From positions 136,154-200,153 of the forward strand of contig JBAOHX010000009.1 in NCBI GenBank assembly GCA_037044955.1: a stretch of DNA of 64,000 nucleotides, in the 5' to 3' direction. The notes under the pieces were generated by a model. The model saw only the letters and a list, made by a program, of their open reading frames with translations. It made no database searches and was not told where the DNA came from. Shown here one piece after another: positions 8,938-18,456 of this stretch; the stretch's first letter is position 1; each line of letters starts with the position of its first letter. This stretch comes from JAJXWB01 sp037044955. GTDB taxonomy: Bacteria; Pseudomonadota; Alphaproteobacteria; Rhizobiales; Beijerinckiaceae. Made by a program: the position numbers and the translations under genes.

Positions 8938-10265
8938 ATGCCGACCAACATTCTCATGCCCGCCCTGTCGCCGACGATGGAGAAGGGCAATCTCGCCAAA
9001 TGGCTCAAGAAGGAAGGCGACGCCATCAAGTCCGGCGACGTCATCGCGGAGATCGAGACCGACAAGGCGACGATGGAAGTCGAAGCCGTCGACGAAGGCG
9101 TGCTCGCGAAAATCCTCGTGCCGGAAGGTTCGCAGGACGTCGCCGTGAATACGCCGATCGCGGTCATCGCCGGCGAGGGCGAGGACGCCAGCGCCGCCGC
9201 CGCGCCTGCTCCCGCCGCGGCTCCCGCGCCGAAGGCCGCCGCTGCCGAAGCGCCGCGCTGCTGCGCCTGCCGCGACGCCCGCGCCCGCCGCGCCGCAAGC
9301 GGCGTCCGGCTCGCGTGTCTTTTCATCGCCGCTCGCGCGCCGCATCGCCAGGGACGCCGGCCTCGATTTGACGGCGATCAAAGGCTCGGGGCCGCACGGT
9401 CGCGTCGTCGAACGCGACGTGAAGGCCGCCATCGCTTCCGGCGGCGCGAAGCCTGCCGCAGCGCCTGTCGCCGCCGCCGCGCCTGCCGACCGCTCCCGCG
9501 CCGGCCGCCGCCGCGCCGCAGGGCATGTCCGGCGACACCGTGCGCAAATTGTTCGAGGCGGGCTCCTTCGAGGAAATCCCGCACGACAACATGCGCAAGA
9601 CGATCGCGCGCCGCCTCACCGAAGCGAAATCGACGATCCCGCATTTCTATCTGTCGATCGACTGCGATCTCGGCGCGCTCCTGAAGTTGCGCGAGGAGGT
9701 CAACGGCAAGGCGCCGAAGGACAAGGACGGCAAGCCCGCCTACAAGGTCTCGGTCAACGACTTCGTCATCAAGGCGCTGGCGCTCGCATTGCGCGACGTG
9801 CCCGACGCCAACGTGTCATGGACCGACACGGCGATGTTGAAACATAAGCATTGCGACGTCGGCGTCGCCGTCTCAATTCCGGGCGGCCTCATCACGCCGG
9901 TCATCCGCAAGGCCGAGATGAAGACCATTTCCGCCATCTCCAACGAGATGAAGGATTACGCGGCGCGCGCGAAGAACAGGAAGCTGAAGCCCGAGGAATA
10001 CCAGGGCGGCTCGAGCGCCGTGTCCAACCTCGGCATGTTCGGCATCAAGAATTTCTCCGCCGTCATCAACCCGCCGCACGCCACGATCCTCGCGGTCGGC
10101 GCCGGCGAGAAGCGCGTGGTGGTGAAGGACGGCGCGCCTGCCGTGGCCGACATGATGAGCGTGACGCTCTCGACCGATCATCGCGCGGTCGACGGCGCGC
10201 TCGGCGCCGAACTCTTGTCGGCGTTCAGGCGCTACATCGAAAACCCGATGTCGATGCTGGTCTAA
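8938..10265 (+). CDS. pdhC: Dihydrolipoamide acetyltransferase, PDH E2 component (two +1 frame breaks)
   Basis: After removing one extra base near 9256 and one near 9488, a single 441-residue E2 protein results. It has a lipoyl domain (1-80, ETDKATMEV), an Ala/Pro hinge, a peripheral subunit-binding domain (SSPLARRIARDAGLDLTAIK, then GPHGRVVERDV) and the catalytic acyltransferase core ending in the STDHRAVDGALGAE active-site motif (His and Asp). E2 forms the PDH core and transfers acetyl groups to CoA. Both breaks fall in Ala/Pro-rich linkers, yet the domains on each side are intact, so I treat them as sequence errors. Without correction the protein would end within the linker. Confidence 0.93.
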
Positions 10266-10268
10266 CCG

Positions 10269-10394
10269 CGTCATTGCGAGGAGCGCAGCGACGAAGCAAT
10301 CCATCTCCGCATCTGGACCAGGTTCCGGTGGATGGATTGCTTCGCTTTCAGACGAAGTAGGCAGCGGCCGACTTCTGTCGGGCTCGCAATGACG
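10269..10394. repeat. Dispersed palindromic repeat (family 1) between pdhC and lpdA
   Basis: Outer arms CGTCATTGCGAG (10269-10280) and CTCGCAATGACG (10383-10394) are exact complements. Inner arms GAAGCAATCCAT (10293-10304) and ATGGATTGCTTC also pair. This composite palindrome resembles the intergenic REP/BIME-like elements abundant in Bradyrhizobium and Rhodopseudomonas genomes. It could fold in the pdh mRNA and reduce lpdA expression. Confidence 0.8.
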
Positions 10395-10422
10395 GAAACA
10401 TCTCAGGAAAGCGGAGACGCAT

Positions 10423-11861
10423 ATGGCCTACGACATCATCGTCATCGGCGGCGGCCCCGGCGGCTATGTCGCCGCAATCCGCGCAGCCCAGCTCGGCTTC
10501 AAGACGGCCGTGGTCGAGCGCGAGCATCTCGGCGGCATCTGCCTCAACTGGGGCTGCATCCCGACCAAGGCGCTGCTGCGCTCGGCTGAAATCCTGCACT
10601 ATGCCGAACACGCCAGCGCCTATGGCCTGAAGCTCGAAGGCAAGGTTTCGCCCGATCCCGCCGCCGTGGTGAAGCGCTCGCGCCAGGTGTCGCAGCAGCT
10701 CAACGGCGGCGTCGCGTTTCTTCTCAAGAAGAACAAGGTCGACGTCATCTGGGGCGAGGCCGTCATTTCCAAGGTCGGCGAAGTGAAGGTGACCGCCACC
10801 AGGAAGGCGATCGTCCAGCCGCAGAACCCGATCCCCAAGGGCGTGCAGGGCGAGGGGACGTACAACGCCAAGCACATCATCGTCGCGACAGGCGCGCGCC
10901 CGCGCGTGCTGCCGGGCATCGAGCCGGACGGCAAGCTGATCTGGACCTATTTCGAGGCGATGAAGCCGGAAAGATTTCCGAAATCGCTTGTCGTCATGGG
11001 GTCCGGCGCCATCGGCATCGAATTCGCATCTTTCTACGCGCAGATGGGCGCTGAGGTGACGGTCGTCGAAGTGCTGCCGCAGGTCATGCCGGTGGAGGAC
11101 GCCGAGATCGCCAAGGTCGCGCAGAAGAAGTTCGAGAAGCTCGGCCTGAAGATCCATCTCTCGACCAAGGTGACGAAGGTCGCCAAGATCAGCGGATTCG
11201 ATCACCGCCACGATCGAGGACGACAAGGGCAAGACGCAGGAGATCACCGCCGAGCGCATGATCTCGGCGGTCGGCGTCGTCGGCAATATCGAGAACCTCG
11301 GGCTGGAAGCGCTCGGCGTGAAGACCGATCGCGGCTGCGTCGTCATCGACGGCTACGGCCGCACCAATGTGCCGGGCATCTACGCCATCGGCGACGTCGC
11401 GGGGCCGCCGATGCTGGCGCACAAGGCCGAGCACGAGGGCGTGATCTGCGTCGAGACGATCAAGGGCCTGCACACGCACCCCATGGAAAAGACCATGATT
11501 CCGGGCTGCACCTACTGCAATCCGCAGGTGGCGTCGGTGGGGCTGACGGAAGCGAAGGCCAAGGCCGCAGGCCACGAGGTCAAGGTCGGGCGCTTCAACT
11601 TCACCGGCAACGGCAAGGCGATCGCGCTCGGCGAACCCGACGGCATGATCAAGACCGTGTTCGACGCCAGGACCGGCAAGCTGCTTGGGCGCGCATATGG
11701 TGGGCGCCGAAGTCACCGAACTCATCCAGGGCTTCGTCGTCGCCATGAATTGCGAGACGACCGAGGAAGAGCTGATGCACACGGTCTTCCCGCATCCCAC
11801 GCTCTCGGAAATGATGCACGAGAGCGTGCTCGACGCTTACGGGCGCGTCATTCACATGTGA
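10423..11861 (+). CDS. lpdA: Dihydrolipoyl dehydrogenase, PDH E3 component (two +1 frame breaks)
   Basis: Corrected length is 478 residues. Landmarks in order: FAD-binding GGGPGGYVAA, redox disulphide in GGICLNWGCIPTK, NAD-binding GSGAIGIEFASFY, second FAD motif YAIGDVAG, and the C-terminal His-Glu pair in HPTLSE. E3 re-oxidises dihydrolipoamide and passes electrons to NAD. Extra bases occur near 11197 (GGATTCGATC where GGATCGATC is expected) and near 11688 (TTGGGCGCGC for TTGGCGCGC). Each break leaves canonical sequence on both sides, so errors are far likelier than decay. The stop overlaps, tail to tail, the stop of the next gene. Confidence 0.93.
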
Positions 11862-12574
11862 GGGCGGCGCGCGCGTTTTTCGCGCGCATTGCGCAGCAGG
11901 CCCGCGCCCGCCGCGCCGATGACGAGCGCGAAATAGGCGGCGACCGTCGCGCGCCGCCAGCTTTCGATTTCCGTCTTCTCGACACGGTCGGGCTTCGCCG
12001 GCGCCGGCGCGGCGATGGTCGCGCGCGTCATCGCGCCGAAGCCGACCGCCGAGAGCACGGGCAGGCCGACCATGATGGCGATCAGCGCCGGCTTCAGCGT
12101 TTGCATGGGCCGATAGCGCCGCAGACTGATCCACAGGCCGAGGCACCCGTGAATCCAGCCGGGCGCGAGCAGGGCGATCTGCCATCCCTGCAATCCACCT
12201 CGCGCGAGAGCGCCGACGATGTTCTGGTAGGTGGCCGCCGCCGCGAACCAGTCGTCGGCGACGCGCGTCGAATAGACGTGGCCGATCAAGAGCCACGGCA
12301 GGCTGAAGCCCGCCCACAGCCGCACCCATTCGATGGCCGGCAGTTTCCAGTGGCGGCGCTCGTAGAGCGTGTCGAGCGCCAGCGCGAAATGGATCGCCGC
12401 CGCGCCATAGAGCAGGATCGTGCCGGGCAGGCTGCGCCAGAGCAGCGTCGCGACTTCCAGCGCCGCCTCCGCGCTGCCGAGCGACCAGGCGCCGAGCGCA
12501 TGGTTGAGCATGTGGGTGGCGATGTAGACGAACATCGCGAGCCCGGAGAGGAGGCGCCAGCGCCGCATGGTCAT
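11852..12574 (-). CDS. Stand-alone cytochrome-b-like membrane domain, related to the N terminus of membrane adenylate/guanylate cyclases
   Basis: 240 residues with about six membrane helices. The sequence (LLSGLAMFVYIATHMLNHAL, LYGAAAIHFALALDTLYERR, WIHGCLGLW) resembles the N-terminal heme-type membrane module of Hyphomicrobiales class III cyclases, which continue into a 2Fe-2S ferredoxin and a catalytic cyclase domain. Here the protein ends after the membrane part (RRPHM) and the downstream DNA is lpdA on the other strand, so the cyclase part is absent. Conserved histidines in helices could ligate heme. The relationship is from memory of family sequences and is moderate; a free membrane protein of unknown role is the alternative. 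Its stop uses the palindrome CACATGTG shared with lpdA. Confidence 0.6.
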   Translation of the reverse strand: MTMRRWRLLSGLAMFVYIATHMLNHALGAWSLGSAEAALEVATLLWRSLPGTILLYGAAAIHFALALDTLYERRHWKLPAIEWVRLWAGFSLPWLLIGHVYSTRVADDWFAAAATYQNIVGALARGGLQGWQIALLAPGWIHGCLGLWISLRRYRPMQTLKPALIAIMVGLPVLSAVGFGAMTRATIAAPAPAKPDRVEKTEIESWRRATVAAYFALVIGAAGAGLLRNAREKRARRPHM

Positions 12575-12708
12575 GACCGCCCCTCCCTCTGGCCGCGCGC
12601 TGGCGCGAAAGCGTGAAATCCCCTAGAAACGTGCGGCGCGGGCCGCATCAGGCGCTCGCCGCGCATCCGTTTGGCCGGCGCAACGCCAGCGTTGAATAAG
12701 GAATTGCC

Positions 12709-12994
12709 ATGCACAATCAAGTCGGCCTTCTCGGCACGCCCGGCGTCGGCCTCGTCGGCCTCATCATCATCGGCGGCCTCGCCGGCTGGATCGGCGGCAA
12801 GATCGTCGGCTTTCGCAATGGCCTGCTCACCAACATCCTGGTCGGCATCTGCGGTTCGGCGCTGGGTTTCAAGCTCGCGCGAAATCACCGACGTCGCGGT
12901 CATGGGCCGCATGGGCCATTTCATCGCGGCGCTGGTCGGCTCGATCGTCATCCTGTTCATCTGGCAGGCGCTGACGCGCAACCGGCAAGCGTGA
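12709..12994 (+). CDS. GlsB/YeaQ/YmgE family small membrane protein (one +1 frame break)
   Basis: The corrected protein has 94 residues and three membrane helices with the glycine-rich family signature (GLIIIGGLAGWIGGKIVG, LVGICGSALG, and ALVGSIVILFIWQAL). The frame break is at about 12880, an extra C in GCTCGCGCGAAATC; the same protein continues in the next frame as EITDVAVMGRMGHFIAALVG. Members of this transglycosylase-associated family are small inner-membrane proteins often induced by stress, with unknown molecular function. Confidence 0.82.
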
Positions 12995-13074
12995 TTTTTG
13001 CCTGATTTGAGCGCGGCGCCGCGCCGCTCTATATAGGCGGCGGACGCCGCTGACCGAGCCGCGCGGGAAATCCC

Positions 13075-14041
13075 ATGGCCACCCTGATCGACACGCTCAA
13101 CAACGATCCGCGCGCGAAACCGGGCGACGGCCAACGCCACCCGGAAAAGGCGCATCGCCCGGACAAGCCCGTCGCGCGCAAGCCGGACTGGATCCGCGTG
13201 AAGGCGCCGGGCTCTGCCGCGATGGGCCGAGACCAACCGCATCGTGCGCGAGAACAAGCTCGTCACGGTGTGCGAGGAGGCGAGCTGCCCCAATCTCGGC
13301 GAGTGCTGGGACAAGAAGCACGCGACCTTCATGATCATGGGCGACACGTGCACGCGCGCCTGCGCCTTCTGCAATATCAAGACGGGCCTGCCTCTGGCGC
13401 TGGACGCCAACGAGCCCGAAAGCGTCGCGCAGGCCACCGCCAAGCTCGGCCTCGAGCACGTGGTGGTGACCTCGGTCGACCGCGACGATCTCGCCGACGG
13501 CGGCGCCGCGCATTTCGCCGCGACCATCGCCGCGATCCGCAAGGCGAGCCCGAAGACGACGATCGAAATCCTCACCCCGGATTTCCTGCGCAAGGAAGGC
13601 GCGCTGGAAGTCGTCGTCGCGGCGAAGCCCGACGTTTTCAATCACAACCTCGAGACGGTGCCGTCGAACTATCTCACCGTTCGCCCGGGCGCGCGCTATT
13701 TCCATTCCATCCGGCTGCTGCAGCGCGTGAAGGAACTCGATCCGCAGATTTTCACCAAGTCCGGCATCATGGTCGGGCTCGGCGAGAAGCGGAACGAGGT
13801 CCTGCAACTCATGGACGACCTGCGCTCGGCGGACGTCGATTTCCTGACCATCGGCCAGTACCTCCAGCCGACGCGCAAGCATCACGAAGTCGTCGACTTC
13901 ATCACGCCAGACGAGTTCAAGGCGTATGAAACGGTCGCCTACGCCAAGGGCTTCCTGCTCGTCTCGGCGTCGCCGCTGACGCGAAGCTCGCATCATGCCG
14001 GCGAGGATTTCCGCAAATTGCGGGAGCGGCGCGGGCAATAA
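13075..14041 (+). CDS. lipA: Lipoyl synthase (one +1 frame break)
   Basis: Corrected length is 321 residues. The radical-SAM enzyme inserts two sulphurs into octanoyl-E2 to form lipoyl groups. Both cluster motifs are present: the auxiliary cluster CEEASCPNLGEC and the radical-SAM CTRACAFC, plus the C-terminal RSSHHAG serine motif. One extra base near 13222 (CCGCGATGGGCCGAG; expected W-A-E-T-N reading) separates the N-terminal 48 residues. Placement just after the PDH genes is common in alphaproteobacteria and links cofactor supply with E2. A 19-bp hairpin ends the transcript. Confidence 0.95.
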
Positions 14042-14070
14042 AACGACGCGCGCTCCAGACTTTGAAATAC

Positions 14071-14112
14071 ATCAGCCTGCATTTGAGCGATTCCGCTCAA
14101 ATGCAGGCTGAT
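14071..14112. terminator. Bidirectional hairpin between lipA and a convergent small gene
   Basis: A perfect 19-bp stem (14071-14089 with 14094-14112) and a four-base ATTC loop sit exactly between the two stop codons. There is no T run, so strand separation may rely on stem strength. The segment TGAAATACATCAGC at its left edge recurs with one change upstream of pdhA (6065-6078). Confidence 0.6.
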
Positions 14113-14295
14113 CTAGGTTATGGTCATCGTCAGGACGACGCTGAGCGCGCTGCAGAACACGATGAGCAGCGCCAGTCCCACGATCCTGAAAGCGCGTTTC
14201 TCCTCGCCCTTGATCGTCAGCGTGAGCGGCGCATCCATGCTGGTCGGATCGTATTTGCGGAAATCCTGGTCGATGTTGCACGGCGCCTTCGGCAT
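14113..14295 (-). CDS. Small single-pass membrane protein
   Basis: 60 residues, started at the ATG preceded by GAGGAGGG. A hydrophilic N terminus (MPKAPCNIDQDFRKYDP) is followed by a C-terminal membrane helix (about 37-57, IVGLALLIVFCSALSVVLTM). The single Cys near the N terminus is not in a lipobox. No family recognised. The good ribosome site and clean convergent terminator support a real gene. Confidence 0.6.
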   Translation of the reverse strand: MPKAPCNIDQDFRKYDPTSMDAPLTLTIKGEEKRAFRIVGLALLIVFCSALSVVLTMTIT

Positions 14296-14485
14296 CGCGC
14301 CCTCCTCGTCGCGTCGCGGTAAACAAGAAGTTTCCACAATCGCCTTGCCGCGCCATTACCCTGCGCGCGCCAATTCGATGCAAATTGTCCGCATGGCTGG
14401 CGCCTGCCCGAAGCGACTGGAGATGGCGGCGGCGCCGATGCGATAATGGCGGAAAGGCGCGGAGGCGCCGAGGCAGGGAGGATAC

Positions 14486-15700
14486 ATGGCTGGCGTTTTG
14501 TCTGGCGTGCGCGTGCTCGATCTTTCGCGCGTCGTCTCGGGCCCCTGGTGCACGCAGATCCTGGCCGATCTCGGCGCCGAGGTCATCAAGATCGAACGGC
14601 CCGTAACCGGCGACGACACGCGCCAGATGGGCCCGTTTCTCGAGGACGCCGATCGCAAGCCGACCGACAACAGCGCCATCTACATGGCCTGCAATCGCGG
14701 CAAGCGTTCCGTCACCGTCGACATTTCGACAAAGGAGGGCGCCGATCTCATCCGCGAACTGGCGCGCGATTGCGACGTCTTCGTCGAGAATTTCAAGGCG
14801 GGCGCGCTGAAGAAATTCGGCCTCGACTACGAGACCATCCGCGCCGTGCGCGAAGACATCGTTTATTGCTCGATCACGGGCTTCGGGCAGGACGGGCCGT
14901 ATTCCGACCGCCCGGCCTACGATTTCGTGATGCAGGCGATGTCCGGCCTGATGAGCACGGTCGGCCCGCGCGAAGACGTTCCGGGCTCGCAGCCCATGCG
15001 CACCGCCGTGCCGCTCACCGACATGGTGACGGGCCTCTACGCGACGATCGCGGTGATGGCCGCGCTCTATCATCGCAAGTCGACCGGGCAGGGGCAGTTC
15101 ATCGACGCGGCGATGCTGGATTCCGCCGTCGCCTTCAACGCCAATCTCGCCGTCGGCTTCCTGCTCAACGGCAAGGTGCCGAAGCGCAACGGCAACACCA
15201 ATGCCGTCGTATGTCCCTCCGACGTGTTCGAGGTGCAGGACGGCGAGATCGTGCTGGCGATCTCCAACAACTCGCAGTTTCGCTCGTTCTGCGAGTTGAT
15301 CGACATGCCGGAGCTCGCCAACGACGAACGCTTCCGCACCAACACGCTGCGCTTCTCCAATCGCGCCGCGCTCTACGAGGCGATCTCGCCGCCGCTCAGG
15401 TCGGCGCCGATGGCGATATGGGTCGCGCGCTGCGCCAAGGCGAACGTGCCCTGCGGGCCGATCAACCACATGCACGAGGTCTTCGCCGACGCGCAGGTCC
15501 GTCATCGCGGCATGGCGATCCGCCTGCCGCACGGCAGCGGGCAGAAGGTCGGCCTCGTGCGCTCGCCGATCAACCTGTCGCAGACGCCGGTCGAACACCG
15601 CGCGCCGCCGCTTCTGGGCGCGGACACCGACACGGTGCTGAGCGAACTCGGCCGTTCGCCGCAGGAGATCGAAAGACTGCGCAAGGCCGGCGTCGTGTGA
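14486..15700 (+). CDS. Family III CoA-transferase (CaiB/BaiF type)
   Basis: 404 residues, the usual length. Signature elements are the N-terminal GVRVLDLSRVVSGPWCTQIL, CNRGKRSVTVDI, and the catalytic-Asp segment PAYDFVMQAMSGLM, followed by GQGQFIDAAMLDS. These enzymes move CoA between carboxylic acids through an aspartyl-CoA thioester intermediate. The substrate cannot be read from sequence and no catabolic partners are adjacent; the acyl-CoA cluster about 10 kb away is a possible but unsupported link. The start follows GGGAGGATAC. Confidence 0.88.
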   Translation: MAGVLSGVRVLDLSRVVSGPWCTQILADLGAEVIKIERPVTGDDTRQMGPFLEDADRKPTDNSAIYMACNRGKRSVTVDISTKEGADLIRELARDCDVFVENFKAGALKKFGLDYETIRAVREDIVYCSITGFGQDGPYSDRPAYDFVMQAMSGLMSTVGPREDVPGSQPMRTAVPLTDMVTGLYATIAVMAALYHRKSTGQGQFIDAAMLDSAVAFNANLAVGFLLNGKVPKRNGNTNAVVCPSDVFEVQDGEIVLAISNNSQFRSFCELIDMPELANDERFRTNTLRFSNRAALYEAISPPLRSAPMAIWVARCAKANVPCGPINHMHEVFADAQVRHRGMAIRLPHGSGQKVGLVRSPINLSQTPVEHRAPPLLGADTDTVLSELGRSPQEIERLRKAGVV

Positions 15701-15762
15701 GACGCCCGTCGCTCGCTTTTTGCGGCGGCGCGCGTAACATCGGCGGCGGAGCGGAGGCCGGC

Positions 15763-16524
15763 ATGATCATCACCTCGACCGACGAGGCGCAGGCGGAACT
15801 GACGCGCCTGTTCGCGCAATCCCAACGCATGACCGGCTTTACCGGCGCGGGCATTTCGACCGAATGCGGCGTGCCGGATTTCCGGTCGCCGGGCTCGCCG
15901 TGGATGAAGCATCGTCCGATCGACTTCTCGCTGTTCGTCGCCGATCCCCTGGCGCGCGAGGAGGCGTGGCGGCGCAAGTTCGCGATGGACGATCTCTACT
16001 CGGGCGCGCAGCCCGGCCGCGGCCATCGCGCGCTCGCGCGTCTGGTCGCCGACGGCAAGATGGGCGCGGTCATCACGCAGAACATCGACGGCTTGCATCA
16101 GGCGGCGGGAACGCCGGCGAGCAAGGTGATCGAATTGCACGGCAACGGCACCTACGCGAAATGTCTCGACTGCGGAAAGCGCTACGAGCTTTCCGAGGTG
16201 CGCGAGGAATTCGATCGCACCGGCGCCGCGCCGGAATGCGCATGCGGCGGTCCGGTGAAATCGGCGACGATCTCGTTTGGTCAGGCGATGCCGGAAGAGG
16301 AGATGCGTCGCGCGCACGAGGAGGCGCTGACCTGCGATCTGTTTCTTGCGATCGGCTCGTCGCTCGTCGTCTATCCCGCCGCGGGATTTCCCGTCATCGC
16401 CAAGCGCAACGGCGCGACGCTCGTCATCGTCAATCGCGAGGAGACGCAACTCGACGATGCGGCGGACCTGGTGTTGCGCGGCGACATCGGATCGATACTT
16501 TCGCCTTTCGCGGCCTCGCGCTAG
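15763..16524 (+). CDS. NAD-dependent protein deacylase, SIR2 family
   Basis: 253 residues with all sirtuin landmarks: GAGIS...GVPDFRSPG for NAD binding, TQNIDGLH with the catalytic His in VIELHGN, and a zinc site made of CLDC and CAC. The IGSSL and IVNREET motifs bind NAD ribose. Sirtuins remove acyl groups from lysines using NAD and, in bacteria, commonly activate acetyl-CoA synthetase. The gene lies 62 nt after the CoA-transferase on the same strand and may share its transcript. Confidence 0.92.
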   Translation: MIITSTDEAQAELTRLFAQSQRMTGFTGAGISTECGVPDFRSPGSPWMKHRPIDFSLFVADPLAREEAWRRKFAMDDLYSGAQPGRGHRALARLVADGKMGAVITQNIDGLHQAAGTPASKVIELHGNGTYAKCLDCGKRYELSEVREEFDRTGAAPECACGGPVKSATISFGQAMPEEEMRRAHEEALTCDLFLAIGSSLVVYPAAGFPVIAKRNGATLVIVNREETQLDDAADLVLRGDIGSILSPFAASR

Positions 16525-16676
16525 CGACGTATTCCACAGGCTTTGAAACTTTGGCCTTTGTGGGACGGGGCGGAGTGTTATCCTTTCTTTAAGTGATTCT
16601 GGAGTGGCTCGGCAATTCGACGTGATGCGATGCCTGCGGGTGGGGGCTTCGCCGTCGACGTTCGGGGGGTGCGAAA

Positions 16677-17261
16677 TTGGGCGGCAAAGATCCTTTCATT
16701 CAAACGGTTCCGGGCGCGGCGGAACCGACTTCGGATACGGCCCCCGTCGAGCTTGTGGAGCTTGCCGGGCGCATCAAATGGTTCGACGTGTCGAAAGGCT
16801 ACGGCTTCATCGTTCCCGATGACGGCGGTGGCGACATTCTCCTGCATGTGACCGTGCTGCGCCGCGACGGATTTCAGACCGCCTACGAGGGCGCGCGCAT
16901 CGTCTGCGAGGCGCAGGCCCGCACCAAGGGCATGCAGGTCTTCCGCGTCGTGTCGATGGACGAGTCGACCGCCGTGCATCCGTCCCAGACGCCGCCGGCG
17001 CGCACCCGCATCCAGGTGGCGCCGACGAGCGGTTTCGAGATCGTCATCGTCAAATGGTTCAACCGCATTCGCGGCTTCGGCTTCCTCACGCGCGGCGAGG
17101 GGACGGAGGACATCTTCGTTCACATGGAGACCTTGCGCCGCTACGGCATCGCCGAACTCAAGCCCGGCGATTCCCTGCTCGCCCGTTTCGGCGACGGACC
17201 CAAGGGCCTGATGGCGGCCGAAGTGCGCCCGCTCGAGACGGCGCTTCCGGCCTCGCACTGA
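16677..17261 (+). CDS. Double cold-shock-domain protein
   Basis: 194 residues with two cold-shock domains. The first has RNP1-like KGYGFIVPD and LLHVT (about residues 30-95); the second has RGFGFLTRG and IFVHM (about 122-187). Tandem CSD proteins of this length are typical of alphaproteobacteria and bind single-stranded nucleic acid. No ATG gives an in-frame full protein, so I start at TTG preceded by GGGGGG (16665-16670); this start is tentative. About 150 nt of untranslated sequence lies upstream, as is usual for cold-shock genes. Confidence 0.85.
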   Translation: MGGKDPFIQTVPGAAEPTSDTAPVELVELAGRIKWFDVSKGYGFIVPDDGGGDILLHVTVLRRDGFQTAYEGARIVCEAQARTKGMQVFRVVSMDESTAVHPSQTPPARTRIQVAPTSGFEIVIVKWFNRIRGFGFLTRGEGTEDIFVHMETLRRYGIAELKPGDSLLARFGDGPKGLMAAEVRPLETALPASH

Positions 17262-17333
17262 CCGCGCGCGGTGTGTTGAGACGCGCTTCCGGCGCCACTT
17301 AATTCCGGGCGCGCGAGGCGCTATTCTCCCGTC

Positions 17334-17801
17334 ATGACGCTCTTCCGGACGCTTCCCGCCGCTATTCTGCTCGCGCTCCTGTGCGCTTTCTTCACAGGCG
17401 TCCCGCCGGGGCGCGCGCAGGAACTGGAAAAGCTCGAATTCGCCACCCGCAGCGGCGTGCACGCCTTTTCGGTCGAGGTCATGCGCACGGCGGACCAGCA
17501 GGCCAAGGGCCTGATGTTCCGCCGCTACATGCCGGACGACCGCGGCATGCTCTTCACCTTCGGCCGGAACGAGCCGGTCTTCATGTGGATGAAGAACACC
17601 TACATCCCGCTCGACATGGTGTTCATCGACCGCAAGGGCGTCGTCGCCTCGATCGCGACGGACACCGAGCCCTTTTCCGAGCGCACCATCGCTTCCGGCC
17701 CGCCGGTCTGGGGGGTGGTCGAGCTGAACGCCGGCGCGGCGGCCAAAATGGGCCTGGCGGTCGGCGACAAGGTCCGTCACCCCTTTTTCGACGGCAAGTA
17801 G
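17334..17801 (+). CDS. DUF192 family exported protein
   Basis: 155 residues with a signal peptide (1-28, hydrophobic core PAAILLALLCAFFTG, then GRAQ). The mature part has the DUF192 signature AKGLMFRRYMPDDRGMLF...FWMKNTYIPLDMVFID (the Trp-Met-Lys-Asn-Thr core is exact). Function of the family is not established. A 73-nt tract separates it from the upstream cold-shock gene. Confidence 0.87.
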   Translation: MTLFRTLPAAILLALLCAFFTGVPPGRAQELEKLEFATRSGVHAFSVEVMRTADQQAKGLMFRRYMPDDRGMLFTFGRNEPVFMWMKNTYIPLDMVFIDRKGVVASIATDTEPFSERTIASGPPVWGVVELNAGAAAKMGLAVGDKVRHPFFDGK

Positions 17802-17804
17802 GCG

Positions 17805-17849
17805 CGCATATCCCGCAAAAGTTGCAGGCTTTTGCGGCAAGGATATGCG
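17805..17849. repeat. Interrupted palindrome after the DUF192 gene (possible terminator)
   Basis: CGCATATCC (17805-17813) pairs with GGATATGCG (17841-17849), and CGCAAAAG (17814-17821) with CTTTTGCG (17829-17836), leaving a GCAA bulge and a 7-nt loop. It begins 3 nt after the stop codon. It looks like a dispersed repeat acting as a terminator. Confidence 0.6.
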
Positions 17850-17926
17850 TCTGGAGACTTAGCCGAGAGCCGCGCTTGTTCGGCGCCGCGCCGCATGATA
17901 GCCAGACGCGGCGTCCCAGACGTCGG

Positions 17927-18003
17927 CGGGGTATAGCGCAGCCTGGTAGCGCATCTGCTTTGGGAGCAGAGGGTCGCAGGTTCGAATCCTGCTGCCCCGA
18001 CCA
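17927..18003 (+). tRNA. tRNA-Pro (anticodon TGG)
   Basis: A 77-nt cloverleaf: acceptor CGGGGTA pairs with TGCCCCG, D arm GCGCAGCCTGGTAGCGC, anticodon loop TTTGGGA giving TGG, T arm with GGTTCGAATCC, discriminator A and an encoded CCA end. Confidence 0.96.
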
Positions 18004-18063
18004 GCCGCAAGCGGGACAAGAGACGAGCGGATCGAAGGCGAACGGACCAAAGGCGAACCTATC

Positions 18064-18369
18064 ATGAGCGCACGGATCTTTCGGCCCACGAAATCGGCGA
18101 CCCAGTCGGGAGCCGGCCGCACCAAGAGATGGCATCTGGTCTACGCGCCGGAAACGCCGCGCGGCGTCGATCCGCTGATGGGCTGGACCAGCTCCGACGA
18201 CATGAAGAGCCAGATCCGCCTGACCTTCGACACGAAGGAAGAGGCCGTCGCCTACGCCGAGCGCAACGCGATCGCCTATGTGGTCGAGGAGCCCAGGCCG
18301 GCCGCCCGGCGCACCATGTCCTATTCGGACAATTTCCGTCCCGGCCGCGTCGGCCAGTGGACGCACTAG
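18064..18369 (+). CDS. Complex I accessory subunit, NDUFS4-like (ETC_C1_NDUFA4 family)
   Basis: 101 residues. The sequence ARIFRPTKSATQSGAG...W.LVYAP and the internal DPLMGWTSSDDMKSQIRLTF, with AVAYAERNAIAYVV, is that of the bacterial homologue of mitochondrial complex I subunit NDUFS4. Alphaproteobacteria use it as an accessory subunit of NADH dehydrogenase on the matrix (cytoplasmic) side. As in many relatives it lies alone beside a tRNA rather than in the nuo operon. Confidence 0.9.
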   Translation: MSARIFRPTKSATQSGAGRTKRWHLVYAPETPRGVDPLMGWTSSDDMKSQIRLTFDTKEEAVAYAERNAIAYVVEEPRPAARRTMSYSDNFRPGRVGQWTH

Positions 18370-18456
18370 ATCAGCCTGGTTTCGGGCGGCGTCGCCCAGG
18401 AACAGACGAGCTGACAGGTTTCAAAGCGTCGACGCGCAGCTTCGCCAGCGCGCGAA

